A stretch of 64,000 nt of DNA from UBA1756 sp045132235. GTDB lineage: Bacteria > Bacteroidota > Bacteroidia > Bacteroidales > WCHB1-69. Both the position numbers and the translations under genes were made by a program. Of the stretch, positions 54,701-62,429 are shown in pieces. The stretch's first letter is position 1; every line of letters starts with the position of its first letter. The stretch covers positions 1 through 64,000 of the forward strand of contig JBGURX010000006.1 of the NCBI GenBank assembly GCA_045132235.1. The letters are read 5' to 3'. Below the pieces are notes generated by a model that ran no database searches, was not told the DNA's origin, and saw nothing but the letters and a program-made list of their open reading frames with translations.

Positions 54701-55503
54701 AAACCGATACGGGCGGGCTGGCCTTTGGCTTTCGGTTTCATCAGGGGGCCGGTGAGGGAGACTGAACCGAAGAAGTTGTTGTAACCGTCAAGGGAGCCCA
54801 TCAACTCCACGCCGCCGTGAAGGTCTTTGGAGATACCCTTGGTGGTAATGATGGTGAAGGAGTTACCGTCACCATACTCAGCCGGGATACCACCCTGGAT
54901 CAACTCGACCTGTTCGATGGAGGCCATGGACACACCACCGGTACCACGAACGACCACACCGTCGATCATGGTTTTCTGACCGTCGGAACGGTTACCACGC
55001 ACTGACTGCATTTTACCGTCGATAGCGGTTACACCTGCTGCGGTGGAAATGGCACCCGTAACATCATGACCGGGCTGTTTACGAACAGCGTCCGCATCAA
55101 GGATGGTAGCTGTTTTCGTGTTATCAGCGTCAATGAGCGGCCGACGATAGACAATTTCAATTGCATCAATGACTTCTGCGGCGCAATTGATTTCCGCGTC
55201 CTGAATCTTGGTCTGACCATTGTACTGGAAATTGCTCATCGTCATTTTTTTGCCGCATTGTGAGCCTTCTGCATCAAACACCAATTCATAGGTGCCTGCA
55301 GAAACACCAAACATCTGGTACTTACCTTCTCCGTCTGTCATTGCATAATTGACATTGTTGCCATCCTTGTTAAGATACACGTAGATGTAGCTTAATGCTA
55401 CACCCGTCTGGTCCTTTACGGTTCCTTTGATTGTACCTTGACCGAGCGCAAAACTGCTACCAAGAATGACTACGAAGAGCGTCAAGAGTAACTTTTTTAC
55501 CAT
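51781..55503 (-). CDS. TonB-dependent receptor with carboxypeptidase-like regulatory domain
   Basis: The 1,240-residue outer-membrane protein begins with a signal peptide (MVKKLLLTLFVVILGSSFALG). A CarboxypepD_reg-like beta-sandwich follows at about 22-105 (GTIKGTVKDQTGVALSYIYV, DGEGKYQMFGVSAGTYELVF), then the plug at about 135-225 (DADAVRKQPGHDVTGAIST, SVRGNRSDGQKTMIDGVVV, SIEQVELIQGGIPAEYGDG). The rest is a 22-strand-type barrel ending PTRVRLGVNFSF with a terminal Phe. Unlike SusC it has no neighbouring SusD; its partners are the T9SS cargo and PorV-like barrel downstream (gaps 22 and 33 bp). It may import a ligand captured by the cargo, or serve as its outer-membrane dock. The ligand is unknown. 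An 18-bp palindrome lies 39 bp upstream of its start. Confidence 0.92.
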   Translation of the reverse strand: MVKKLLLTLFVVILGSSFALGQGTIKGTVKDQTGVALSYIYVYLNKDGNNVNYAMTDGEGKYQMFGVSAGTYELVFDAEGSQCGKKMTMSNFQYNGQTKIQDAEINCAAEVIDAIEIVYRRPLIDADNTKTATILDADAVRKQPGHDVTGAISTAAGVTAIDGKMQSVRGNRSDGQKTMIDGVVVRGTGGVSMASIEQVELIQGGIPAEYGDGNSFTIITTKGISKDLHGGVELMGSLDGYNNFFGSVSLTGPLMKPKAKGQPARIGFLLTGDVSYDKDASPAQGGTWRATDEAIDYLIKNPYRYSATEFGAHYSNAEYMQSESFKKQRVRDNAGQFNYLIQAKLDFLLGEQNNINLSVGGMYEYTRYKNWGTTSALFNAQNNSQSQINTWRVNARWQHRIPLKNDSIIKNIMYNINVNYTHYDTWTRDMRHKNNLFEYGHIGYYKTTKARSFVVDSITIDGITIYGVNILANIYDSIVEFSPTPWGSNDQSLISNPDLVPYVTTFTNAYSPQTIYDYFGVVPYNKTLYQQFGALLNGDGPDGVYGMYSAPGSVSSGYSKSEESQIGANASLSLTIKDHDLKLGYIFEKRASRYFGVSPYGLWTLMRSSANYHISELDKDNPYLVGEDTVLYDRLFDAEAQTTFDRNLRKSLGLDPNGKDWIDIDNMSPDQFSLSMFSPEELFNGGSAYISYYGYDYTGTKKYNKKTDINDFFNKTDANGDKLYNVGAYEPVYMAMYIQDKFSINTMMFNIGLRVDRFDANQYVLKDPYLFREAYTVSEVRGMFVDGHGNDMIASNAEDDWVVYVNQIDKTLDPDNSSIIGYRKGHNWYDANGAVVTDPSSVLGATGGPILKNALDDKAVSKVEGGAFEKYDPAWSIMPRLSFSFNVSSKSLFYAHYNIITVRPTDLRLDPISYLWIEKLGPNQNNVINNPRLKPSKSIDYEIGFRQLIGENSAISLSAYYSEKRDQVQCYRYTGAYPSTYYSYDNIDFGTVQGFTVGYDLRSTKNVTLRASYTLQFAKGTGSSETSSLAIIQSGQPNLRTLTNLSFDQRHKISANLDYRFGYGTEYNGPKTVRVKDGKTKEINWLENFGVNINFSAGSGLPYSRSSKPYSTIVSAGKAQLSGTINGSNMPWIYQCDIRIDKTFVLNLKKDEETGKPTKRAYLNIYLDVMNLFNFKNVIYVYEYTGNADDDGYLTATEYQQQINSQVDVSSYTNYYRMRVANPYNYTMPTRVRLGVNFSF

Positions 55504-55541
55504 ATCAAACTAATTTATATTAAACATTATTTTTCCCTAAA

Positions 55542-55559
55542 AAATTAGCGCGCTAATTT
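55542..55559. terminator. 18-bp perfect palindrome between two minus-strand genes (terminator or operator)
   Basis: AAATTAGCGCGCTAATTT is a perfect palindrome, followed on the minus strand by TTTAGGGAAAA. It could be the terminator of the small membrane protein gene (stop at 55632). Alternatively it is a repressor operator, because it also lies 39 bp before the TonB-receptor start. Confidence 0.5.
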
Positions 55560-55631
55560 ACAAAAAAATCAGCTTTCACGTCATTTTCTTTCCCTAAAAT
55601 TTTGGAATTTCTTCTTTTCTCCTCTATTTAT

Positions 55632-56033
55632 TTAAAAATCAGGCTTTTCTAAAATTATTGAATAAACAATCCCTTTTTTGATTTCCTCTTCACTTAATTC
55701 TAAATTTATATTTTTTTGTTGCTCATTTTCAGTAATTTGTTGGTAGTTTTCAACGGACAAACCAGCAGCAGCATGGGTGGTGGGAAGACTCTCCGAATTC
55801 TCGGGTTCCAGCGTCTCATAAGTGAAATACCCCTCGTTTTTCGGAGAATTTTGTTTAAAATTCTGCATTTTCGGTGTGGAAGCGCGTGCTTGTTTTTGGG
55901 GTTTCCGAGGCCTGTTGGCCGACGGTTTTGGTTCGGCCTCCGGCTGTGGTTGAGGAACTTTCCCCTTTGCCAATTTAAACTGCAGCAAGATGAAGCCGAC
56001 CGAAAGCAACAACGCGAAAAAGAATGTTTTCAT
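55632..56033 (-). CDS. Small Pro/Lys-rich membrane-anchored protein divergent from mutS
   Basis: I place the start at the ATG at 56033 (MKTFFFALLLSVGFILLQF), which gives a signal-anchor at once. The open frame extends upstream to 56120, but that part would cross the mutS promoter region and has no signal. The 133-residue product has one hydrophobic segment (about 3-19), a basic proline-rich linker (KVPQPQPEAEPKPSANRPRK onward) and an acidic C-terminal part (NINLELSEEEIKKGIVYSII). This resembles the N-terminal anchor and spacer of TonB-like or periplasmic linker proteins, but no TonB C-terminal domain is present. Function unknown. It has its own TAnnTTTGC promoter element and shares a 100-bp intergenic region with mutS. 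Confidence 0.6.
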   Translation of the reverse strand: MKTFFFALLLSVGFILLQFKLAKGKVPQPQPEAEPKPSANRPRKPQKQARASTPKMQNFKQNSPKNEGYFTYETLEPENSESLPTTHAAAGLSVENYQQITENEQQKNINLELSEEEIKKGIVYSIILEKPDF

Positions 56034-56053
56034 AAGCCTGTGTGGTTTCGGCG

Positions 56054-56062
56054 GCAAAGGTA
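56054..56062 (-). promoter_or_regulatory. -7 promoter element of the small membrane protein gene
   Basis: On the minus strand this reads TACCTTTGC, a full match to the Bacteroidetes TAnnTTTGC consensus, 20 bp upstream of the ATG at 56033. A canonical -33 TTTG is not evident. Confidence 0.6.
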
Positions 56063-56107
56063 CGCATTTTTTCCAATCAGAGAGCAGAAATTTCGGAAGA
56101 AATGTGG

Positions 56108-56116
56108 TATCTTTGC
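56108..56116 (+). promoter_or_regulatory. -7 promoter element of mutS
   Basis: TATCTTTGC matches TAnnTTTGC exactly and ends 17 bp before the mutS ATG. This supports the start at 56134 over the longer open frame that begins upstream of the promoter. Confidence 0.65.
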
Positions 56117-56133
56117 ACACAAATTTTCAAGGT

Positions 56134-58746
56134 ATGGCGAAACAGAGCGAAACCCCTTTAATGAAGCAGTACAACCAGTTCAAATCGCAGTATCCGGATG
56201 CGATTCTACTGTTCCGCGTGGGGGATTTTTACGAAACCTTCGGGGAGGATGCGGTCAAGACCTCCCAAATTCTCGGAATTGTACTCACCAAGCGCTCGAA
56301 CGGTGCCGCCGCTGACATGGACCTTGCCGGATTTCCGCACCATGCCATCGACACCTACCTGCCCAAACTGGTACGGGCGGGCTACCGCGTGGCCATCTGC
56401 GACCAGTTAGAGGATCCCAAGCTCACCAAAACGCTGGTGAAGCGCGGCATCACCGAACTGGTGACCCCCGGCATCGCCACCAACGACAAAATACTGGAAC
56501 AGAAGGAGAACAACTTCCTCGGCGCCATCCACTACACCGACAAAACTATCGGCATCGCCTTCATCGACGCCTCCACCGGAGAATTCTATATCGCAGAGGG
56601 CGACCACGAATACATCGACAAGCTGCTCCAGAACTTCAAACCTGCGGAAATGGTGATCCAGAAAGGGAAATGCGCGGATTTCCGGGAAGAGTTCGGCGAG
56701 AAAATCCTGCTCACCACCTTCGACGACTGGGTGTTCACCACCGACTACGCCCTCCCCTACCTCACCCAACATTTCCAGACCAACTCTCTGAAAGGATTTG
56801 GCATAGAGAACCTCACTTACGGCATCATCGCCGCCGGCGCCGCCCTACACTACTTGAGCGAAACGCAGAATCATAAGATTCAGCATATCAACAAAATCAA
56901 CCGAATCGAAGAGGAACTTTACGTGTGGCTCGACCGCTTCACCATCCGCAACCTCGAACTCATCCATACGCCCAACGAGAACGCCGTCACGCTGCTGCAA
57001 ATCCTCGACCAGACCCTCACCCCGATGGGCGGCCGCCTGCTGAAAAAGTGGATTCTCATGCCGCTCAAAGTGAAATCACTGATTGAAGAGCGCCTCTCTT
57101 CCGTGCAGTATTTCATTGACAACGAAGATTTTAAGAACGAATCAGAAACCTGTATCCGAAGCATCGGCGACCTCGAGCGCATCGGGTCGAAAATTGCGAC
57201 GGGAAAAATCAATCCGCGAGAGATGCTTCAACTGGCCCGTGCCTTGCGCTCCATCCAGAAATTGCAAACCCTCTGCCGCGAGCAGAAACTTCCTGCCTTC
57301 AAGAAACTTTCGGAACAGCTGAATGCCTGCTCCATTATCTGCCAACGCATTGAAAAAGAGATCAATGAAGACGCTCCCGTGGCCTTGAACAAAGGCAGGG
57401 TATTCAACCGCGGGGTGGATGCCGAACTGGACGAGCTGAACGAGCTGGCCAGCAACAGCAAAGGCGTGCTGGCGGAAATCCAACAGCGCGAATCGGCCAA
57501 CACGGGGATTCCTTCCCTCAAAATCGGATTCAACAACGTGTTCGGCTACTACATCGAGGTGACCAACGCCCACAAGAACAAAGTACCGGCAGAGTGGATC
57601 CGGAAACAAACTCTCACCAACGGCGAGCGATACATCACCGAAGAGTTGAAAGAGCTGGAAAGCAAGATTTTAGGGGCGGAAGACCGCATCCTGAACATTG
57701 AAGGAAGGCTGTACAACGAACTGGTGCTGGCCCTGATGGACTACATCCCAATGATACAGCTAAATGCAAGGTTGGTAGCGCGTATGGATGTGCTGGCCTG
57801 TTTCGCCAACGTGGCCCAAGCCAACCGCTACTCGCGCCCCGACATCGAGGAAGATACTGTGCTGGATATCAAGGCCGGACGGCATCCCGTCATCGAGACA
57901 CAGCTGCCGCCCGGAGAGCCTTACATCGACAACGACATCCACCTCGACAACGACCAGCAGCAGATCATCATCATCACGGGACCGAACATGTCGGGTAAGT
58001 CGGCCCTGCTGCGCCAAACCGCCCTTATTGTGCTGATGGCGCAGATGGGCTGTTTCGTGCCCGCCAAAAAAGCACGTATCGGTCTCATCGACAAGATTTT
58101 CACCCGCGTTGGGGCTTCCGACAACATCTCCACTGGCGAATCCACCTTCATGGTGGAGATGAACGAGACGGCCAGCATCCTCAACAACATCTCCGACCGA
58201 AGTCTGGTGCTATTAGACGAAATCGGCCGTGGCACAAGCACTTACGACGGAGTTTCCATTGCGTGGTCGATTGCGGAGTACCTGCACGAACACCCGCAGC
58301 ACCGCGCCAAGGTGCTGTTTGCCACCCACTACCACGAATTGAACGGCATGGCGGCACAGTTCCCACGCATCAAAAACTATCATGTAACAGTGAAGGAAAT
58401 CAACAACAAAGTACTGTTTTTGAGAAAGTTGGAAAAGGGCGGGAGTGAGCACAGCTTCGGTATTCACGTAGCCCGCATGGCGGGAATGCCCAATCAGGTG
58501 CTGCGCCGCGCCGAAGAGGTACTGCAACAACTGGAAGAGAGCCACGACAACAAGGTCGAAAAGCATATCGAGAAACGTGCCGACCCAGGCTACCAATTGA
58601 GTTTCATCGCTTTAGACGATCCACTGTTGTTGGACATCAAAGACCAGATTGTGGATTTGGACATCAACTCCCTCACACCCGTGGAGGCGCTGATGAAACT
58701 GAACGACATCAAAAATCTCCTCATCAAAGAGAAGAAAAAGCGTTAG
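56134..58746 (+). CDS. mutS: DNA mismatch repair protein MutS
   Basis: From the ATG at 56134 the product is 870 residues, normal for MutS1. The frame is open further upstream to 55990, but the extra 48 residues are unlike any MutS and overlap the promoter. Domain I carries the mismatch-reading motif GDFYETFGEDA with F32 and E34. The lever and clamp domains follow, including NTGIPSLKIGFNNVFGYYIE. The ATPase has Walker A TGPNMSGKSALL at 615-626, Walker B with DEIGRGTSTYDG from 695, and the FATHYHEL switch. It recognises base mismatches and small loops and recruits MutL. It is a monocistronic plus-strand gene among minus-strand neighbours. Its stop TAG overlaps the stop of the opposing MbnP-like gene. 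Confidence 0.97.
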   Translation: MAKQSETPLMKQYNQFKSQYPDAILLFRVGDFYETFGEDAVKTSQILGIVLTKRSNGAAADMDLAGFPHHAIDTYLPKLVRAGYRVAICDQLEDPKLTKTLVKRGITELVTPGIATNDKILEQKENNFLGAIHYTDKTIGIAFIDASTGEFYIAEGDHEYIDKLLQNFKPAEMVIQKGKCADFREEFGEKILLTTFDDWVFTTDYALPYLTQHFQTNSLKGFGIENLTYGIIAAGAALHYLSETQNHKIQHINKINRIEEELYVWLDRFTIRNLELIHTPNENAVTLLQILDQTLTPMGGRLLKKWILMPLKVKSLIEERLSSVQYFIDNEDFKNESETCIRSIGDLERIGSKIATGKINPREMLQLARALRSIQKLQTLCREQKLPAFKKLSEQLNACSIICQRIEKEINEDAPVALNKGRVFNRGVDAELDELNELASNSKGVLAEIQQRESANTGIPSLKIGFNNVFGYYIEVTNAHKNKVPAEWIRKQTLTNGERYITEELKELESKILGAEDRILNIEGRLYNELVLALMDYIPMIQLNARLVARMDVLACFANVAQANRYSRPDIEEDTVLDIKAGRHPVIETQLPPGEPYIDNDIHLDNDQQQIIIITGPNMSGKSALLRQTALIVLMAQMGCFVPAKKARIGLIDKIFTRVGASDNISTGESTFMVEMNETASILNNISDRSLVLLDEIGRGTSTYDGVSIAWSIAEYLHEHPQHRAKVLFATHYHELNGMAAQFPRIKNYHVTVKEINNKVLFLRKLEKGGSEHSFGIHVARMAGMPNQVLRRAEEVLQQLEESHDNKVEKHIEKRADPGYQLSFIALDDPLLLDIKDQIVDLDINSLTPVEALMKLNDIKNLLIKEKKKR

Positions 58747-59501
58747 TGCACCTTTACAGAAAGTGCGTGCGGACCATTTTCGCGGAGCATATCCTGCGCT
58801 GCCTGATTCTGCATGATGCTGCCGCCGATGACATCAAAATCATAGATGTTAGGTTCTGCAAACCAAGCGTTTACATTCATTATGAAGTCCAATTGAATAG
58901 TGCCTTCTTTCTGCACAATGAAATCCTTTAGCGGGAGAGTCATTCTGAACTGGTTGTGGACAAATTCCGTCACCTGTCCGTTTTCGTACCGCTGTCCAAT
59001 GCCGGTATGCAGGTTGAAATTTTTGATTGTATCGTTGGCTGCCAGCCACTTGCCGTTGATTTGCATATAGTGGTAACCGCCGCCCAGCACATCCGGCCAG
59101 GCCATGTTGGTTTCGGGCGGGTTAACGAAATAGCCCGTGACATTCTGTGCGGGCAGAAGCCCGTACACAAATGTGATGCTATCAAACTGGCCATCAGGAA
59201 CTTTACTGATTAGCCAATCGTATGAGGAGGCGATATCCGAGTCGAAATAGTGGATACCCTCATGATCCGTAACGGCGTACTTCTCCCCTCCCCTTGACAA
59301 GAACTCCACATCAGAGATAAAGAACTTGACCTCATCGACCTGATAGCGGTTGCCCGCCGCGTTCTGATACTCCATCTGACGGTAATGAAGATTTTCCCCA
59401 TCCACCTGAATGGAAAAATGGATTTTTACATCCCCACTATGCTCTTTTTTGGCACAGGCAACACACAAAAGGAGCAGAAAGAAAATAGGTAACTTTCTCA
59501 T
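58743..59501 (-). CDS. MbnP-like lipoprotein
   Basis: The ATG at 59501 (MRKLPIFFLLLLCVACAKK) overlaps the upstream gene stop as TAATG; a GTG two codons earlier is less likely. The 252-residue product has lipobox CVAC (Cys16). The mature protein follows the MbnP pattern: VKIHFSIQVDGENLHYRQMEY, then NAAGNRYQVDEVKFFISDVE, HYFDSD, SITFVYGL, and GGGYHYMQINGKW. MbnP partners MbnH in copper- or methanobactin-linked cassettes of some Proteobacteria. In Bacteroidetes many stand-alone homologues exist next to cytochrome peroxidases, and none is seen here. It is the last gene of the coaBC-porD-recN series. A periplasmic or outer-membrane role in copper or redox biology is only a family-level guess. Confidence 0.72.
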   Translation of the reverse strand: MRKLPIFFLLLLCVACAKKEHSGDVKIHFSIQVDGENLHYRQMEYQNAAGNRYQVDEVKFFISDVEFLSRGGEKYAVTDHEGIHYFDSDIASSYDWLISKVPDGQFDSITFVYGLLPAQNVTGYFVNPPETNMAWPDVLGGGYHYMQINGKWLAANDTIKNFNLHTGIGQRYENGQVTEFVHNQFRMTLPLKDFIVQKEGTIQLDFIMNVNAWFAEPNIYDFDVIGGSIMQNQAAQDMLRENGPHALSVKVH

Positions 59502-60058
59502 TACCACTCGTCTGCTTCTTCAACAACGGGCTGCATGCCATCCACCAGCGAAGAGAGCAGCGCCTGAATCTGCTCGTCAACCTCCTGGAGATTAAGATAG
59601 CATTCCGGATCCCATTTGGTGTCTTCGGGGTCCAGCCACTTCTCAATCGGACTGGCGGCCGTAGCCTTTTCGTTGAAATCGGTGATGGTATAACGGTAGC
59701 GTCCCTCACGGCATTGGATGGTAAAGTTATAATACACAACATTTTTCGTGATTTTGCTACCATCTTTCAGATGCGAATAGATACGAACGGAACCGCGCAT
59801 TTTCAGCACGAAATTTTCGGTATCCTGCGAACGAATCACCTCTGACGGATTGTGATAGAAGGACTTTGCCCACTTCACTGCGCGATCGTAAAGTTCTTTG
59901 GCTGAGCCTTTTTCCTGAATTACCTCCTGATAAGTAATCAACTGGCTTTTTTCATCAATGGGCATGTCCGGCGGCGGCGTGGCCGTGGTGTTTTTTTTCT
60001 GCGCGAAGCCCAACATCGCCACAGAGAGGAACAGAACAAAAAGGATGGAACGTTTCAT
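59501..60058 (-). CDS. DUF4468-type secreted protein
   Basis: The 185-residue product has a signal peptide (MKRSILFVLFLSVAMLGFAQ). A domain with the DUF4468/TBP-like pattern follows: ITYQEVIQEKGSAKELYDRA, then AVKWAKSFYHNPSEVIRSQD, FVLKMRGSVRIYSH, VVYYNFTIQCREGRYRYTIT. This domain is common in exported Bacteroidetes proteins of unknown role. It should be periplasmic. The gene is 67 bp after the outer-membrane barrel gene and is coupled by TAATG to the MbnP-like lipoprotein gene. The C-terminal segment (LDPEDTKWDPECYLNLQEVD) is acidic. Confidence 0.75.
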   Translation of the reverse strand: MKRSILFVLFLSVAMLGFAQKKNTTATPPPDMPIDEKSQLITYQEVIQEKGSAKELYDRAVKWAKSFYHNPSEVIRSQDTENFVLKMRGSVRIYSHLKDGSKITKNVVYYNFTIQCREGRYRYTITDFNEKATAASPIEKWLDPEDTKWDPECYLNLQEVDEQIQALLSSLVDGMQPVVEEADEW

Positions 60059-60125
60059 GGTATATGGTTTTAGGATTTACAAATGATGAACAACAATGGG
60101 GTTGACTAAAAAATGAGCGGAGAGT

Positions 60126-60767
60126 TTACCAATAGAGGAGTGCAAATTTCACACCCACAAAATGATAGCAGAGTTTTTTGGTGCGGTTGGTCCAAACCTG
60201 CGAATAGTCGAAATCCGCGGTATAGTCTGTAACAGAGTACTGTATGGTGGAATATTGCATTTTATAGTCGGCGGCAATCATAAGGTGGATCTGGTCTTTG
60301 AGGCGGATTTTCACCCCCAAACCGGTGTTGGCATACCAGCCGGGCTGGGCGCCGTAGATCACCTTCGTCATTTTTTCGGGCTTGGAACTCACGTACCATT
60401 TGAAGGAGTAACCTCCATTGGCATACCAATGGGGTGAAACCACATAGTCCATGAAATCAACACTAAGGTGCAGAGCCACAGGAATAAAGGCTGTCTTTTT
60501 CCAGACATTCAAACCCAAATCCACACCAAGAGTGAAATAGGGATTGAACTGATAAGCAATGATTTGGTCCACACAAAAGTTGGGAAGTTTGTTGAGCAAG
60601 ATCCGATTATCAAATCGCAAATCCCCTACTCCGGCATTGAAGGCGAGACCGGTTTGATAGATGAAATGCGAACGATAGTGTTTGGTATTCTGCATATTTT
60701 GGGCATTCACATTCGAGAATGTAAAGGCAGCGAACAGAATCCATACGGCAAACAGTTTCTTTTTCAT
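60126..60767 (-). CDS. Small outer-membrane beta-barrel protein
   Basis: The 213-residue product has a signal peptide (MKKKLFAVWILFAAFTFSNVNA) and about 190 residues of alternating amphipathic strands rich in Tyr and Phe: HFIYQTGLAFNAGVGDLRF, QFNPYFTLGVDLGLNVW, YANGGYSFKWYV, WYANTGLGVKIRL, HLMIAADYKMQYS. It ends HFVGVKFALLYW with an aromatic terminal residue, as expected for a substrate of the BAM machinery. An 8-stranded porin-like or OmpW/OmpX-like barrel is likely. No specific family is recognised. It starts 3 bp after recN, so it is part of the same operon despite an unrelated role. Confidence 0.78.
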   Translation of the reverse strand: MKKKLFAVWILFAAFTFSNVNAQNMQNTKHYRSHFIYQTGLAFNAGVGDLRFDNRILLNKLPNFCVDQIIAYQFNPYFTLGVDLGLNVWKKTAFIPVALHLSVDFMDYVVSPHWYANGGYSFKWYVSSKPEKMTKVIYGAQPGWYANTGLGVKIRLKDQIHLMIAADYKMQYSTIQYSVTDYTADFDYSQVWTNRTKKLCYHFVGVKFALLYW

Positions 60768-60770
60768 AAT

Positions 60771-62426
60771 TTATTGTTCTATAAGTTCTTGAGCGGCTTT
60801 CAAAGTGGATTCTCCCCACTTTTCCCCGCTCATCATTTTGGCTATTTCAACGGCACGCTGCTGGGGATTCAACAACGTGACTTTCGTGCGGCTGGTGTCT
60901 CCTTCAACTTCCTTATATACAAGATAATGGCAAGTTCCCTTGGCAGCAATTTGCGGGAGGTGCGTGATGACCAATAGCTGGCGTTGCTGTGCCATTTTTT
61001 GCATCAGAGCAGCCACTTTTCCAGCCATCTCACCAGAAATGCCCACATCAATTTCATCGAAAACCACCGTGGGAAGCACAGATTTCTCTGAAAGTGTGGA
61101 CTTTACCGCCAACATTAAACGGGAAATTTCGCCGCCAGATGCTACTTTCTCCAATTCTGCCGGAGCCACTCCCCTATTCGCAGAAAAGAGAAATTTCACT
61201 TCATCTATGCCATTTTTTTGCAGAGTTTGTACGGGTTCAAAATGTATAATAAATTGAGCATCAGGCATTCCAAGAGAACGCACATGATCCAGCACTTGCT
61301 TTTGCAATGCAGGAATCGCTTTTACTCTTTCCTCATGGAGCTGATTAGCCAGCTGCTGGGCTTCTGAACTCAATTTCTGGCAGAGACTCTCCAGATTTTT
61401 CAGCTGTTCTTCATCCTCTGAGAATGAATCTAGTTCCTCTTTTACAGCGTTTTGCTTTAAGATTAAATCAGCCACTGAAGTCACATGATGCTTTTGCTCC
61501 AATGAGTAGATGAAGTCCAGCCGCTGACGCATCTGTTCCAACTCATCAGCATTGTATTCAATCCTGTCATTCAGTGAATTAAGTTCTGAAGCAATGTCTT
61601 TAAGATCGATATAAGCGGAATCTATTCTTCCATTCTTTTCCTCCAAATCAGAACGATAAGAGGCAATGGCGCTGCTGAGGTTTTTGGCCTCACGGAGCGC
61701 ATTGACAGCTGAGCGTTCTTCATCGGAAAGAAGCTGCAAAATCTGAAAAAGATTGGCTTTGATGGTTTCTGTATGTGTCAGAAATTCAATATTTTGCTCC
61801 AACTCTTCCTGTTCATTCTCCTTCAGATGCGCCTCTTCCAATTCATGCAGTACAAATTGAAGGAAATCCTCTCTTTCAACCGCTTTCTGATGTTGTTGTT
61901 GCAACTCTGAAAGTTGATGTTCTGTATTTTTTAGTTCAGATAAAACTTTTTGATATTCAGAAAGTTGCCTTTTCAATCCTGCAAATAAATCCACTACATC
62001 TGTCCGAAAATCGGCATTTTGAAACAGCAAATTCTGATGTTGGGAATGAATGTCTATCATCCGGGAAGAGAACTCCTTGAGCAGCGGAAGGGTAACGGGC
62101 GTATCGTTGATAAACGCACGACTTTTGCCATTGGCGGCAATCTCTCTTCTCACAATAGTATCTTCTTGATAATCAAGATTGTTATCATTAAAAAATGATT
62201 CCAAATTCAATCCAGAAACATCGAAGCCCGCTTCCACCACGCATTTTTGCGACGGATCGAAGAGGGTGGAGCTGTCGGCACGATGTCCCAGAATGAGGGA
62301 AAGTGCCCCCATGATAATCGACTTGCCGGCGCCCGTTTCACCCGTAATCACCGTCAGCCCCTTGTCGAATTGAATCTGCAAAGAGGAGATGAGCGCATAA
62401 TTCCGGATGTGCAACGAGTTGAGCAT
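60771..62426 (-). CDS. recN: DNA repair protein RecN
   Basis: At 551 residues this is a complete SMC-like RecN. The Walker A motif TGETGAGKSIIMGAL (about 28-42) and the N-terminal ATPase half are followed by two long coiled-coil arms (about 150-360; ELSELQQQHQKAVEREDFLQ, LEQMRQRLDFIYSLEQKH). The C-terminal half carries the signature SGGEISRLMLA (about 428) and Walker B VFDEIDVGISGEMAGKV (about 453-469), then ITHLPQIAAKG. RecN tethers broken DNA ends during double-strand-break repair in the cytoplasm. It lies 3 bp after porD and 3 bp before the barrel gene. Confidence 0.97.
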   Translation of the reverse strand: MLNSLHIRNYALISSLQIQFDKGLTVITGETGAGKSIIMGALSLILGHRADSSTLFDPSQKCVVEAGFDVSGLNLESFFNDNNLDYQEDTIVRREIAANGKSRAFINDTPVTLPLLKEFSSRMIDIHSQHQNLLFQNADFRTDVVDLFAGLKRQLSEYQKVLSELKNTEHQLSELQQQHQKAVEREDFLQFVLHELEEAHLKENEQEELEQNIEFLTHTETIKANLFQILQLLSDEERSAVNALREAKNLSSAIASYRSDLEEKNGRIDSAYIDLKDIASELNSLNDRIEYNADELEQMRQRLDFIYSLEQKHHVTSVADLILKQNAVKEELDSFSEDEEQLKNLESLCQKLSSEAQQLANQLHEERVKAIPALQKQVLDHVRSLGMPDAQFIIHFEPVQTLQKNGIDEVKFLFSANRGVAPAELEKVASGGEISRLMLAVKSTLSEKSVLPTVVFDEIDVGISGEMAGKVAALMQKMAQQRQLLVITHLPQIAAKGTCHYLVYKEVEGDTSRTKVTLLNPQQRAVEIAKMMSGEKWGESTLKAAQELIEQ

Positions 62427-62429
62427 GAG

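Noticed and set aside
51781..55503. Calling the receptor operon a SusC/SusD polysaccharide utilisation locus.
   Set aside because: There is no SusD-like lipoprotein, and the adjacent genes are a T9SS cargo and a PorV-family barrel; the GH genes are more than 45 kb away.
55990..56133. Upstream extension of mutS by 48 codons.
   Set aside because: The extension crosses the TAnnTTTGC promoter, overlaps the divergent gene start and does not resemble any MutS N-terminus.
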